A stretch of DNA of 64,000 bases, taken from assembly GCF_014174495.1 (NCBI RefSeq), contig NZ_JACJHR010000004.1, positions 124,001 to 188,000 on the forward strand, in the 5' to 3' direction. Position numbers and translations under genes: made by a program. This document shows, piece after piece, positions 44,633 to 53,852 of the stretch (positions within the stretch are counted from its first letter, which is position 1; the number at the start of each line of letters is the position of its first letter). Source of the DNA: Amycolatopsis echigonensis (lineage in GTDB: Bacteria; Actinomycetota; Actinomycetes; Mycobacteriales; Pseudonocardiaceae). The notes beneath the pieces were generated by a model that worked only from the letters and a program-made list of their open reading frames with translations, was not told where the DNA came from and did not search any database.

Positions 44633-46354
44633 ATGGCGGAGCGCGGGCAGGGAGATCCCCTTGGCGGGGCGGTCGACCGGCGCGTCCGGGCGGACCGGAT
44701 GCCGGGCGACCCCGCTGAATTGCGCGGGCTCGGGTGGTGGCGCGACCGCACAGTGGTCGACGACTTCCTGGAGCATTCCGCGCGGCAGCCCGGCAAGACG
44801 GCGGTCGTGTCGCGCCGCGGCGACCGGAACGCGGAGTCGTTCACCTACCGGGAGTTCGCCGGGATCGTGGACCGGTTCGCGTCGGTGTTGCTGGAACTCG
44901 GCGTGCGGCCCGGGGAAGCGGTGTCGTTCCAGCTGCCGAACTGGTGGCAGTTCGCCGCGGTGCACCTGGCGTGCGGACGGATCGGGGCGGTGAGCAATCC
45001 GGTCCTGCCCATCCTGCGCAGCCGGGAAGTCGCGTTCATCTGCGACCGGCTCCGCTCCCGGGTCCTGATCACGCCCGGGACGTTCCGCGGTCACGACTAC
45101 GCCGCGATGGCGGCCGGGATAGCGGCAAGTGTCGGCACTCTCGAACACGTGCTGGTGGCGGGTGAAGCGCCGGAAGGATTGCCGGGAACCAGACGCCTCG
45201 AGGAGTTGGCTGCCGCGGTCGCTGTCGCGCCGAACCTCGATGCGTTGCGGCCGTCGCCGGACGACCCGGCCCAGGTCGGTTTCACCTCCGGAACGACCGG
45301 CGAGCCGAAAGGCGTGGTGCACACCTGGAACACGGTGTACGCCGGGATGCGTCCGTCGTACGAGGCCGCGCGCCTCACCCCGGACGACGTGCTGCTGGCC
45401 TTCTCGCCGCTGGGGCACACGGTCGGCTTCTACTACGGCGTGACGATGCCGTTCCTCTACGGGATGACGGTGGTGTACCAGGACACCTGGGATCCGGCCG
45501 CGGCACTGGAGCTGATCGCGGAGCACGGGGTCACTTGGACGATGGCCGCGCCGACGTTCCTCGCCGACCTCTGCGCCGCCGGCTCCGCCCGGCCGGTGCG
45601 GAGCCTGAGCCGGATCAGCTGCGCGGGCGCACCGATCCCGCCGGATCTCGTCGGCCGGGTGCGGGAACGGCTCGGCGCACGGCTGCTGGCGGTGTGGGGC
45701 ATGACCGAGGTCGGCGCGCTGAGCACGACCCGGCTGGACGACGATCCGCTGCGCGCCGCCGAAAGCGACGGCGGCCCGATGCCGTGGAACGAGCTGAAGA
45801 TCGCGGACAAGACCGGCCGGGAACTGCCGCACGGACAGGAAGGCCGTCTTCTCGCGCGCGGTGCGTCGTTGCTGGTCGGCTATCACGGGCGGCGCGACCT
45901 GCTGGACGCCGCGATCGACGCCGACGGCTGGTTCGACACCGGCGACCTGGCCCGGATGGACGACGACGGCTACATCCGGATCTGCGGGCGTACCAAGGAC
46001 ATCGTGGTGCGCGGCGGCGAGAACGTTCCGGTCGTCGAGGTCGAAGGGGAGCTCGTCCGGCATCCCGCCATCCGCGACGTCGCCGTGGTCGGCGCGCCGG
46101 ACCCGAGGCTGGGAGAGCGCGCCGTCGCCGTCGTCGTACCGGCAGATCCGCGGCAACCGCCTGATCTGCGAGACCTGCAAGCACATCTGCGTGCCGCCGG
46201 CATGGCCACCCAGTTCTGGCCGGAGCACCTCGTGCTCGCCGACTCCTTGCCGCGCACGGCGACCGGCAAGGTGCAGAAGTTCCTCCTCCGTGCCGACGTC
46301 GCCGGGGTTTTCGCCGGCGACACCCCGAAAACCACGATCCTGGAGCCGAAGTGA
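44633..46354 (+). CDS. AMP-dependent acyl-CoA synthetase (AliA/cyclohexanecarboxylate-CoA ligase type)
   Basis: The 573-residue acyl-adenylating enzyme has QVGFTSGTTGEPKGVVHTWN, LLAVWGMTEVGALS, GWFDTGDLARMDDDGYIRICGRTKDIVVRGGENV and the C-terminal lysine in RTATGKVQKFLLR. The opening LRGLGWWRDRTVVDDFLEHSARQPGKTAVVS and FQLPNWWQFAAVHLACGRIGAV match ligases annotated as cyclohexanecarboxylate-CoA ligase (AliA). ATG 44633 has AGGAGG six bases upstream. It is coupled to the downstream reductase gene by a four-base overlap. It would activate an alicyclic or related carboxylic acid entering the pathway; the true substrate is not known. Confidence 0.85.
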   Translation: MAERGQGDPLGGAVDRRVRADRMPGDPAELRGLGWWRDRTVVDDFLEHSARQPGKTAVVSRRGDRNAESFTYREFAGIVDRFASVLLELGVRPGEAVSFQLPNWWQFAAVHLACGRIGAVSNPVLPILRSREVAFICDRLRSRVLITPGTFRGHDYAAMAAGIAASVGTLEHVLVAGEAPEGLPGTRRLEELAAAVAVAPNLDALRPSPDDPAQVGFTSGTTGEPKGVVHTWNTVYAGMRPSYEAARLTPDDVLLAFSPLGHTVGFYYGVTMPFLYGMTVVYQDTWDPAAALELIAEHGVTWTMAAPTFLADLCAAGSARPVRSLSRISCAGAPIPPDLVGRVRERLGARLLAVWGMTEVGALSTTRLDDDPLRAAESDGGPMPWNELKIADKTGRELPHGQEGRLLARGASLLVGYHGRRDLLDAAIDADGWFDTGDLARMDDDGYIRICGRTKDIVVRGGENVPVVEVEGELVRHPAIRDVAVVGAPDPRLGERAVAVVVPADPRQPPDLRDLQAHLRAAGMATQFWPEHLVLADSLPRTATGKVQKFLLRADVAGVFAGDTPKTTILEPK

Positions 46355-48390
46355 CGAACGCCCCCGCCACCGCACATCCGCATCTGCTCGCCCCGCTGCG
46401 CGTCGGCGGCACCACCCTCGCCAACCGGATGGTCATGGGTGCCATGCACACCCGGCTGGAAACCCTCGACCGGCCGGTGGAACGGCTCTCCGCCTTCTAC
46501 GCGGCGCGCGCCCGAGGCGGCGTCGGCCTGATCCTGACCGGCGGGTACGCGCCGCATCCGGACGGGCGAATGGATCCCGAATCCGGCGTCATCGACGACG
46601 ATCACGAACTCGATTCGCACCGCGCGGTCTGCGAAGCGGTACACGCGGAGGGCAGCGCGATCGTGCTGCAGCTGCTGCACGCGGGCCGGTACGCGAAGGT
46701 GCCCGGGTGCGTCGGCCCGTCTTCCGCCCGGGCGCGCATCAACGCGCATGCGCCGCGGGCACTCGACGCGGCCGAGGTCTGGGACGTCGTCGGGCAGTTC
46801 GTCCGGTCCGCGGAGCTGGCCAGCGACGCCGGATACGACGGCGTCGAGATCATGGGGTCGGAAGGCTATCTGCTCAACGAGTTCACCTCGCCGCGCACCA
46901 ACGACCGCTGGGACGAGTTCGGCGGCGACCTGGACGGGCGGCTGCGGCTGCCGGTCGAGATCGTCCGCCGGACCCGCGAGCGGCTGGGGCCGGATTTCCT
47001 GCTGGTGTACCGGATTTCCGCGGTCGACCTGGTCGAGGACGGACTGACCGGCGACGAGATCGCCGAACTCGCCCGGCGCGTCGAAGCGGCCGGCGCGGAC
47101 GTGCTCAACACCGGGGTCGGCTGGCACGAGTCGGCGGTGCCGACCATCGCGGCCAGCGTCCCCCGCGCGGCCTGGACGTTCGCGGTGCGGCGGGTGAAGG
47201 ACGCGGTGGGCATCCCGGTCATCGCGTCGAACCGGATCAACGACCCGGACGTGGCGGAGGCGCTGCTCGCCGACGGGTCCGCGGACCTGGTGTCGATGGC
47301 GCGGCCGTTGCTCGCCGACCCGGACTTCGCGGTCAAAGTCCGCACCGGGCGCACCGACGAGATCAACACCTGCATCGCGTGCAACCAGGCGTGCCTGGAC
47401 CGCATCTTCACCGACCGCACCGCGTCCTGCATGGTCAATCCCCGTGCCGGGCACGAGATCGAGTTCCTCGCCGAGAAACCCGTGGTGCGGCAGCGCATCG
47501 CCGTCGTGGGCGGCGGCCCGGCGGGGATGGCGTTCGCGCTGAACGCCGCCGAACGCGGCCACTCGGTCACGCTGTACGACGCGGCCGAGGAGCTGGGCGG
47601 GCAGTGGAACCTGGCCAAGCGCGTGCCGGGGAAGGCGGAGTTCAACCAGGCGATCCGGTACTTCCGGGTCCGGCTGGAGCGGTCCGGAGTGGACGTCCGG
47701 CTCGGCAAGCCGGTGGAGGCTGACGAACTCGTCAACGAGGACTACGACGACATCGTCCTCGCCACCGGCGTGCACCCGCGCCGACCGGACATCCCCGGCA
47801 TCGGCCACGCGAAGGTGGTGTCCTATGCGGACGTCCTTTCCGGACGCGTGACGCCGGGCAAGCGGGTGGCGGTCATCGGCGCCGGCGGCATCGGCTTCGA
47901 CACCGCCGAGTACCTGGTCGGCAATCCCCGCGTCGCGCTGGAGCCGGAGACGTTCCTGCGGGAATGGGGCGTTGCCGCGCCGGACGCCGGTCTTCGCGGG
48001 GATCTCGCCGCACCGGCCGCCGAACCGGAACCGGCGCACGAGGTCACGCTGTTCCAGCGCAAGCCCGAACGCCTCGGCCGCGGGCTGGGCAAGTCGACCG
48101 GCTGGATCCTGCGCAGCCGGTTGCGCAAGGCTGGTGTCGCAGAGGTCGCCGGCGCCCGTTACGACGCCATCGACGACGAGGGCCTGCACTACACCGTCGA
48201 CGGCGAGTCGCGCGTGCATCCGTGCGACACCGTGGTCATCTGCGCCGGACAGGAGAGCGACCGGACTCTCCACAGCGCGCTGTCCGAACGGGGCGTGTCC
48301 GCTCGGCTGATCGGCGGCGCGGACGTGGCCGCGGAACTGGACGCTGTGCGCGCGATCGACCAGGCGACTCGCTTGGCCGTGACCATCTGA
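46351..48390 (+). CDS. 2,4-dienoyl-CoA reductase-type flavoprotein (FadH/OYE family)
   Basis: The protein has 679 residues. An N-terminal old-yellow-enzyme barrel (1-365; FMN) has IVLQLLHAGRYAKVP, GYDGVEIMGSEGYLLNEFTSPRTNDR and VSMARPLLADPDF. Next come the 4Fe-4S cysteines at 341, 344, 348 and 360 (CIACNQAC, then C after 11 residues). The C-terminal FAD/NAD half has IAVVGGGPAGMAFALNAAERGHSVTLYD and VAVIGAGGIGFDTAEYL. This is the FadH architecture, which reduces 2,4-dienoyl-CoA with NADPH; relatives also reduce cyclic enones. GTG 46351 overlaps the ligase stop (GTGA). A very strong hairpin terminator follows at 48398. Confidence 0.9.
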   Translation: MTNAPATAHPHLLAPLRVGGTTLANRMVMGAMHTRLETLDRPVERLSAFYAARARGGVGLILTGGYAPHPDGRMDPESGVIDDDHELDSHRAVCEAVHAEGSAIVLQLLHAGRYAKVPGCVGPSSARARINAHAPRALDAAEVWDVVGQFVRSAELASDAGYDGVEIMGSEGYLLNEFTSPRTNDRWDEFGGDLDGRLRLPVEIVRRTRERLGPDFLLVYRISAVDLVEDGLTGDEIAELARRVEAAGADVLNTGVGWHESAVPTIAASVPRAAWTFAVRRVKDAVGIPVIASNRINDPDVAEALLADGSADLVSMARPLLADPDFAVKVRTGRTDEINTCIACNQACLDRIFTDRTASCMVNPRAGHEIEFLAEKPVVRQRIAVVGGGPAGMAFALNAAERGHSVTLYDAAEELGGQWNLAKRVPGKAEFNQAIRYFRVRLERSGVDVRLGKPVEADELVNEDYDDIVLATGVHPRRPDIPGIGHAKVVSYADVLSGRVTPGKRVAVIGAGGIGFDTAEYLVGNPRVALEPETFLREWGVAAPDAGLRGDLAAPAAEPEPAHEVTLFQRKPERLGRGLGKSTGWILRSRLRKAGVAEVAGARYDAIDDEGLHYTVDGESRVHPCDTVVICAGQESDRTLHSALSERGVSARLIGGADVAAELDAVRAIDQATRLAVTI

Positions 48391-48397
48391 TCTCCCG

Positions 48398-48442
48398 AAA
48401 GACTGGTGCCCCGGCGGAACTTCCGCCGGGGCACCAGTCTTT
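48398..48442. terminator. Very strong bidirectional terminator
   Basis: Two 22-base arms (48398-48419 and 48421-48442) are perfectly complementary around a single central base, beginning AAAGACTGGTGCCCC and ending in TTT. The hairpin is eight bases after the reductase stop and eight before the end of the convergent acyl-CoA dehydrogenase gene, so it can end both transcripts. Confidence 0.9.
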
Positions 48443-48449
48443 CCGTTCT

Positions 48450-49607
48450 TCAGCGCACGGGCAGGCCGAGGTCCTTGCTCACGATGTCCTTCATGATCTC
48501 CGTCGTGCCGCCGAAGATGCGCGTGATGCGCGCGTCCGCCCACGCCTGCGCGATCGGGTACTCGGCCATGTAGCCGTAACCGCCGTGCAACTGCACGCCC
48601 GAGTCGACCGCCCGGCCTTGCAGTTCCGTGCACCACCACTTGGCCTTGGCCGCGTCGGCCGGGCTCAGCTCGCCTTCGTTGAGGGCAAGGACGCACTGGT
48701 CCACGAACGCCTGCGCGACGTCCACTTCGGTTGCCAGCTCCGCTAGCTTGAACCGGGTGTTCTGGAACGATCCGATCGACCGGCCGAACGCATGCCGCGT
48801 CTGGACGTAGTCGAGCGTCCACGCCAGCGCGGCGCGTGCGGCAGCCACGCCGTAGACCGCGAGGGACAGGCGTTCCTGCGGCAGGTTCGCGGTCATGTAA
48901 CGGAAGCCTTCTCCCTCGCTGCCCAGGAGGTTGGCTGCGGGAACCCGTGCGTCGTCGAAGAAGAGTTCGGCGGTGTCCTGGGCGTGCTGGCCGATTTTGA
49001 CGAGGTTCCGGCCCCGGGTGAAGCCCGGGGTTCCGCGCTCGACGACCAGCAGGCTGACCCCGGAGTGCTTCTTCGCCGAGTCGGTCTTCACCGCGAGGAT
49101 GATCAGATCCGCGTTGATCCCGTTGGAAATGAAGGTCTTCGCGCCGTTGACGACGTAGTGGTCGCCCTCGCGCCGGGCCGTGGTGGCCATCGACGCGAGG
49201 TCGGAGCCGATCCCGGGTTCGGTCATCGCGATCGCGGTCACGGCCTCGCCGGAGCCGATTCCGCCGAGCCAGCGCGCTTTCTGCTCGGGCGTGGTCAGTT
49301 CCAGGAAGTACGGCGTGCAGATGTCGGCGTGCAGGGTGAGCCCGAGCCCGGCGGCTGCGGCGCCCGCTCGGGCGGCTTCTTCGCCGCGGACGGCGTTGAA
49401 CCGGAAGTCGGGCACGCCTCCGCCGCCGTACTCCTCCGGGACGGCGGTGGAGAGCAGTCCGGCTTTCCCCGCCGCGGTGAACAGCTCCCGGGGCAGGATG
49501 CCGTCCTGCGCCCACGTTTCCGTGTACGGGACGATCTCGTCCTCGACGAACTGCCGCACGGTGGCGCGGTAGTCCTCGTGTTCGGTGTCCCACAGTGTCC
49601 GTCGCAT
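48450..49607 (-). CDS. Acyl-CoA dehydrogenase
   Basis: The 385-residue FAD enzyme has IAMTEPGIGSDLASMATTAR, YVVNGAKTFISNGINADLIILAVKT, HAFGRSIGSFQNTRFKLAELATEVDVAQAF and VQLHGGYGYMAEYPIAQAWADARITRIFGGTTEIMK. The catalytic Glu lies in GGTTEIMK. It oxidises an acyl-CoA to the enoyl-CoA, with ETF as electron acceptor. It follows two crotonase genes on the same strand (gap nine bases), so the operon runs 51203 to 48450. In context, it could dehydrogenate a cyclic acyl-CoA, as AliB does in the Rhodopseudomonas cyclohexanecarboxylate pathway; sequence alone does not settle ring against chain. Confidence 0.9.
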   Translation of the reverse strand: MRRTLWDTEHEDYRATVRQFVEDEIVPYTETWAQDGILPRELFTAAGKAGLLSTAVPEEYGGGGVPDFRFNAVRGEEAARAGAAAAGLGLTLHADICTPYFLELTTPEQKARWLGGIGSGEAVTAIAMTEPGIGSDLASMATTARREGDHYVVNGAKTFISNGINADLIILAVKTDSAKKHSGVSLLVVERGTPGFTRGRNLVKIGQHAQDTAELFFDDARVPAANLLGSEGEGFRYMTANLPQERLSLAVYGVAAARAALAWTLDYVQTRHAFGRSIGSFQNTRFKLAELATEVDVAQAFVDQCVLALNEGELSPADAAKAKWWCTELQGRAVDSGVQLHGGYGYMAEYPIAQAWADARITRIFGGTTEIMKDIVSKDLGLPVR

Positions 49608-49616
49608 GTCTGGTCC

Positions 49617-50396
49617 TCAGGCGTGGTGGAAGTTCGGCGGCCGTTTGCCGATGAACGCGGCCATGCCTTCCGCGCGGTCGCGGGTGGCGAAGGCGGAGTG
49701 GAAGGCGCGGCGTTCGAAGAGCACGCCTTCGGAAAGCGGGGTCTCGAAGGCCCGGTTGACGGCTTCCTTGGCCATCATCGCGGCCGGCGCGGACATCGAG
49801 GCGATCGCGGCCGCGGTCGCGAGGGCTTCGTCGATCAGGGCGTCGGCGGGCACGATCCGGGATACCAGTCCGGCTCGGTCCGCTTCCTCCGCGCCCATGG
49901 TGCGGCCGGTGAGGATCAGGTCCATGGCCTTCGCCTTGCCGATCGCGCGGGTCAGCCGCTGCGAGCCGCCCATGCCGGGGATGACGCCGAGCGTGATCTC
50001 CGGCTGGCCGAACTTCGCGGTGTCCGCGGCGATCAGCAGATCGCACATCATCGCGAGTTCGCAGCCGCCGCCGAGCGCGTGCCCGGCGACCGCGGCGATC
50101 GTCGGCGTGCGGATCCGCGCCAGCGTTTCCCACTGGGCGAACAGGTTGTCCCGGTAGACGTCGCTGAACTCCAGCGTCGCCATTTCCTTGATGTCGGCTC
50201 CGGCGGCGAACGCCCGCGCCGAGCCGGCGAGCACGATGGCTCCGACATCGGGCGCGCGGTCGAGTTCGCCGGCTGCGGTGGTCAGTTCGCGCATGACCTG
50301 CTGATTCAGCGCGTTCAGAGCTTTCGGCCGGTTCAGCGTGATCAGCGCGACCCGCTCGGCCGGGCGCTCGAGAAGAATCGTCTCGTAGCCGTCCAT
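49617..50396 (-). CDS. Enoyl-CoA hydratase (EchA8/crotonase type)
   Basis: This 259-residue classical crotonase has [65 protein letters not shown] and the C-terminal [16 protein letters not shown]. Both catalytic glutamates (CELAM and QPEITLG) are present, so it should hydrate 2-enoyl-CoA to 3-hydroxyacyl-CoA. The next gene in the direction of transcription (acyl-CoA dehydrogenase) starts nine bases downstream, and the preceding crotonase stop is three bases before this ATG (50400 against 50396), so all three are co-transcribed. Confidence 0.9.
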   Translation of the reverse strand: MDGYETILLERPAERVALITLNRPKALNALNQQVMRELTTAAGELDRAPDVGAIVLAGSARAFAAGADIKEMATLEFSDVYRDNLFAQWETLARIRTPTIAAVAGHALGGGCELAMMCDLLIAADTAKFGQPEITLGVIPGMGGSQRLTRAIGKAKAMDLILTGRTMGAEEADRAGLVSRIVPADALIDEALATAAAIASMSAPAAMMAKEAVNRAFETPLSEGVLFERRAFHSAFATRDRAEGMAAFIGKRPPNFHHA

Positions 50397-50399
50397 GGT

Positions 50400-51203
50400 T
50401 CAGGCGCTCGCGGACGGGAACCGGGGCGCGCGCTTCTCGCGCAGGGCGGTGTAGCCCTCGACGACGTCCGGGCCGAGGAAGGTCAGCATTTCGTACGCGG
50501 CCGACTGGTCGAAGGTCGGCCCGGCGGACCGCAGCCAGTTGTTGAGCGACTTCTTCGTCAGCCGGATCGCGTGCTGCGCGCCGGTCGCGAGGGTGTCGGC
50601 GACCCGCAGCGCCTCGTCCAGAACCTGTTCGCGCGGAAGGGCCTTCGCGACCAGTCCGGTGCGTTCCGCTTCCGCGCCGGTGATCATCTCGCCGGTCAGC
50701 AGGTAGTAGCGGGCCTTCGCCATCCCGGTCAGCAACGGCCAGATGATGGCGGCGTGGTCGCCCGCCGCGACGCCGAGTTTCACGTGCCCGTCGCCGATTT
50801 TCGCGTCCTCGGCCGCGATGGCCACGTCGGCCAGCAGGGCGGCGACCGTGCCTGCGCCCACCGCGACGCCGTTGATCGCCGAGACGATCGGCTTCTCGCA
50901 GTTGATGATGTTGTAGACGAGGTCGCTCATTTCCTTGAGCATGTGCGAAACCCGGTCGTAGTCGCCGGCCATGCGCTCGACCATCGCGAGGTCCCCGCCC
51001 GCCGAGAACGCCTTGCCCGCTCCGGTGATGACGACGACGCGGGTTTCCGGGTCCGCGTCGACGTCGGTCCACACGCGCGCGAGTTCCGTGTGCATCTGCT
51101 CGTCGGCCGCGTTGTACTTCTCCGGCTGGTTCAGCGTGATCAGCAGGACTCCGTTGCCGCGCCGGGTGAAGGTCAGCTGTTCGTAGCCGTCGAACCTGGT
51201 CAT
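50400..51203 (-). CDS. Enoyl-CoA hydratase/isomerase family protein
   Basis: The 267-residue crotonase-fold protein has [18 protein letters not shown] and [48 protein letters not shown]. The two hydratase glutamates are replaced by Thr (GAGTV) and Asp (GDGHVKLG), so ordinary hydration is unlikely. The arrangement recalls crotonase relatives acting as isomerases or ring hydrolases. It is the first gene of the minus-strand operon and is divergent from the BadH-like dehydrogenase gene across 178 bases. A ketocyclohexanecarboxyl-CoA hydrolase role (BadI) would suit the context, but the sequence does not match BadI well. Confidence 0.8.
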   Translation of the reverse strand: MTRFDGYEQLTFTRRGNGVLLITLNQPEKYNAADEQMHTELARVWTDVDADPETRVVVITGAGKAFSAGGDLAMVERMAGDYDRVSHMLKEMSDLVYNIINCEKPIVSAINGVAVGAGTVAALLADVAIAAEDAKIGDGHVKLGVAAGDHAAIIWPLLTGMAKARYYLLTGEMITGAEAERTGLVAKALPREQVLDEALRVADTLATGAQHAIRLTKKSLNNWLRSAGPTFDQSAAYEMLTFLGPDVVEGYTALREKRAPRFPSASA

Positions 51204-51272
51204 CGTCGCTCCTCGTCTCCGTCGGGCCGGGACGGTTTCGAGCCCCGGCGCGGGCCAACCATAACCCCGATT

Positions 51273-51300
51273 AGTCGACTGTGTCGAATGAAGTTCGACT
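51273..51300. promoter_or_regulatory. Putative operator in the crotonase/BadH divergent promoter
   Basis: AGTCGACT (51273-51280) is a perfect 8-bp palindrome, and its AGTCGA half is matched by TCGACT at 51295-51300, giving a 28-bp inverted repeat. It lies between the starts at 51203 (minus) and 51382 (plus). A TetR-family regulator could bind it; no evidence links a specific protein. Confidence 0.4.
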
Positions 51301-51381
51301 CATGGGTTGAAAAAACGAGCCGACGGTCGTTAGGCTCGGCGAGCCGCGGACCGGAGGTGTCCGCTGACGGAGGAGGCAGGC

Positions 51382-52122
51382 GTGAAACTCGACGACAAGG
51401 TGGCCCTGGTGACCGGGGCCGCGTCCGGGATCGGGCGCGCGATCGCGGTCGCGCTGGCCGGTGCGGGCGCGACGGTCGCGGCGGTCGACCGCAACGGGGA
51501 AGGACTCGCGGAAACCACCCGGCTGATCGGCGTGCGGGCCACCGCGCACAAGGCGGATCTCGGCGATGCCGCCGCGATCCTGGGGTTGCGCGACGAGGTC
51601 GTCAGCACGCACGGCGTGCCGGACGTGATCGTGAACGCGGCGGGGTTCGACAGGGTGGAGCCGTTCATGAAGAACGACGACGCGCTGTGGGAGTCGCTGG
51701 TCGCGGTGAACTTCCTCGGCCCGGTGCGGCTGACCCACGCGCTGCTCGAGCCGATCATCGCGCAGGAACGCGCGGCGAAGATCGTCAACATCGCCAGCGA
51801 CGCGGGCCGGGTCGGCAGCCTGGGGGAGACCGTCTACGCCGGGACCAAGGGCGGCGTCATCGCGTTCACGAAGTCCTTGGCCCGGGAGGTCGCGCGGCAC
51901 CGGATCAACGTCAACTGCGTGTGCCCCGGCCCGACCGACACTCCGCTGTTCGCGACGCTGCCGGAAAAGGTGCGCGAAGGACTCGTGCGCGCGATTCCGT
52001 TCCGCCGCCTGGGCACGCCAGAGGAGGTCGCCGACGCGGTGCTGTTCTTCGCGTCGGACTACGCCGGATTCGTCACCGGCCAGGTCCTGAGCGTCAGCGG
52101 CGGCCTGACGATGGCCGGCTGA
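51382..52122 (+). CDS. SDR dehydrogenase, 2-hydroxycyclohexanecarboxyl-CoA dehydrogenase (BadH) type
   Basis: The 246-residue classical short-chain dehydrogenase has NAD-binding TGAASGIG (11-18) and NAAG (85-88), with catalytic S139, Y152 and K156 (YAGTK). The stretch around KIVNIASDAGRVGSLGETVYAG, the NCVCPGPTDTPLF segment and the C-terminus GFVTGQVLSVSGGLTM closely follow, from memory, BadH of Rhodopseudomonas palustris. BadH oxidises 2-hydroxycyclohexanecarboxyl-CoA to the 2-keto compound with NAD+. ATG 51382 is divergent from the crotonase operon. The CoA ligase gene begins 24 bases downstream. The match is good, but substrate specificity must be inferred. Confidence 0.8.
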   Translation: MKLDDKVALVTGAASGIGRAIAVALAGAGATVAAVDRNGEGLAETTRLIGVRATAHKADLGDAAAILGLRDEVVSTHGVPDVIVNAAGFDRVEPFMKNDDALWESLVAVNFLGPVRLTHALLEPIIAQERAAKIVNIASDAGRVGSLGETVYAGTKGGVIAFTKSLAREVARHRINVNCVCPGPTDTPLFATLPEKVREGLVRAIPFRRLGTPEEVADAVLFFASDYAGFVTGQVLSVSGGLTMAG

Positions 52123-52145
52123 ACACTTCCCGAGGAGACGAACCC

Positions 52146-53801
52146 GTGAGTTCACTGTTGAGCTACGCGTCCGGCACGGCGGAGCTTCCGCTGCTGGGAG
52201 ACACGATCGGCGCGGACTTCGACCGCGCCGCGGCGTGTTTCGGCGACCGGGAAGCCTTGGTCGACCGGCCTTCCGGACGCCGGTGGACCTACCGCGACCT
52301 GGCCGTCGACGTCGACCGCGTCGCCGCGGGCCTGCTGGAGAAGGGAATCCGCCGAGGCGACCGGGTCGGCATCTGGGCGCCGAGTTCGCCTGAGTGGCTC
52401 CTCGTCCAGTACGCGACGGCGAAGATCGGCGCGATCCTCGTCCCGGTCAATCCCGGGTACCGCGCGGACGAACTGCGCTTCGTCCTGCGCAACGCAGGCG
52501 TCCGCCTGGTCGTCTCCGCCGAGAGGTTCAAGACCTCCGACTACCGCGCCATGCTCGACGAGGTACTGCCGCAAGTACCCGCAGCGGATGACGTGCTCTA
52601 CGTGGAAACCGGCGATTGGCAGCAGTTGCTCGACGCCGGAAGCCGTGCGCTGGCGGAGGATCCGGATCTGGTCTCGCGGCTGCAGGACGAGTTGTCGGCC
52701 GACGACGCGATCCACATCCAGTACACCAGCGGCACCACCGGCGCTCCGAAAGGCGCGACCCTGTCCCATCATTCGGTGCTCAACAACGGCGCCTCCATCG
52801 GCGAGGTGCTCGGGTACAGCGAACAGGACCGGGTGTGCGTGCCCGTGCCGTTCTACCACTGCTTCGGCATGGTGATCGGAAACCTCGGGGCCACCGCGCA
52901 CGGCGCCGCGATCGTGATCCCGGCCCGCTCCTTCGACGCGCGCTCCACTCTGGAGGCATTGTCCGCGGAATCGTGCACCGTGGTGATGGGCGTGCCGACG
53001 ATGTTCATCGCCCAGCTCGCGGACCCCGGGTTCGACGAATTCGACCTGAGCGCGCTGAGGGCGGTCCTGCTGGGCGGCTCGCCGTGCCCGGTCGAACTGA
53101 TGAAGAACACCATGGCGCGCATGGGCGTCGAGGAAATCTCGGTCTGCTACGGGATGACCGAGACCGCACCGGTTTCGATGCTCACCCGACGCGACGACAG
53201 CGTCGAAAAACGGGTCGCCACGGTCGGCCGGGTGCTCCCGCACCTGGAAGTCAAGATCGCCGACCAGGAGACCGGGCGTCCGGTGCCGCGCGGGACCGCC
53301 GGCGAATTCTGCACTCGGGGCTACTCGGTGATGAAGGGGTACTGGAACGACCCGGACCACACGGCCGCCGTGCTCGATGCCGACGGGTGGATGCACTCGG
53401 GCGACCTCGGCGTGATGGACGACGAGGGGTACGTCGCGATCACCGGCCGGATCAAAGACATGGTGATCCGCGGCGGCGAGAACATCTATCCGCGCGAAAT
53501 CGAGGAATTCCTCCACACCCACCCCGGCATCGAGGACGCACAAGTCATCGGCGTGCCGGACGCGCGGATGGGCGAGGAGCTGATGGTGTGGATCAAGATG
53601 CGCCCCGGCCACGAACCGCTCGACGCGCGGGCGCTCCGGGCGTTCTGCAGCGGTCGGCTCGCGCACTTCAAGATCCCGCGATACGTCCATGTCGTGAACG
53701 ATTTCCCGATGACGGTCACCGGGAAGATCCGGAAAGTCGAGATGCGCGCACTGTCGCTGCCGTTGCTCGACGCGAGCGAGGAATCTCAGCCCACCGGCTG
53801 A
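52146..53801 (+). CDS. AMP-binding acyl-CoA ligase (FadD3/FadD35-like)
   Basis: The 551-residue acyl-adenylating enzyme has IHIQYTSGTTGAPKGATLSHHS, ISVCYGMTETAPVS, GWMHSGDLGVMDDEGYVAITGRIKDMVIRGGENIYPREIEEFL and the C-terminal lysine in TVTGKIRKVEM. The PVPFYHCFGMVIGNLG and RVLPHLEVKIAD segments are typical of the medium-chain or short branched acyl group (AcsA/FadD35-like). GTG 52146 has GAGGAGA 5-11 bases upstream; the longer upstream frame is antisense to other genes. It forms a two-gene operon with the BadH-like dehydrogenase. This is the third ligase of the region, so several carboxylic acids may be activated. Confidence 0.85.
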   Translation: MSSLLSYASGTAELPLLGDTIGADFDRAAACFGDREALVDRPSGRRWTYRDLAVDVDRVAAGLLEKGIRRGDRVGIWAPSSPEWLLVQYATAKIGAILVPVNPGYRADELRFVLRNAGVRLVVSAERFKTSDYRAMLDEVLPQVPAADDVLYVETGDWQQLLDAGSRALAEDPDLVSRLQDELSADDAIHIQYTSGTTGAPKGATLSHHSVLNNGASIGEVLGYSEQDRVCVPVPFYHCFGMVIGNLGATAHGAAIVIPARSFDARSTLEALSAESCTVVMGVPTMFIAQLADPGFDEFDLSALRAVLLGGSPCPVELMKNTMARMGVEEISVCYGMTETAPVSMLTRRDDSVEKRVATVGRVLPHLEVKIADQETGRPVPRGTAGEFCTRGYSVMKGYWNDPDHTAAVLDADGWMHSGDLGVMDDEGYVAITGRIKDMVIRGGENIYPREIEEFLHTHPGIEDAQVIGVPDARMGEELMVWIKMRPGHEPLDARALRAFCSGRLAHFKIPRYVHVVNDFPMTVTGKIRKVEMRALSLPLLDASEESQPTG

Positions 53802-53852
53802 GACTTGAACGGTCGCGGCTCTCGCGAGCTGTTGTGCTGGTGGAGGTTCGGT

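Noticed and set aside
45970..51258. A 1762-codon open frame on the minus strand
   Set aside because: It is antisense or frame-shifted to six clear enzyme genes and is rich in Arg and Pro, as expected for a shadow frame in high-GC DNA.
48792..53801. A 1669-codon open frame on the plus strand as one giant gene
   Set aside because: Only its last 551 codons, from GTG 52146, match an acyl-CoA ligase; the rest is antisense to the acyl-CoA dehydrogenase and crotonase genes and out of frame with the BadH-like gene.
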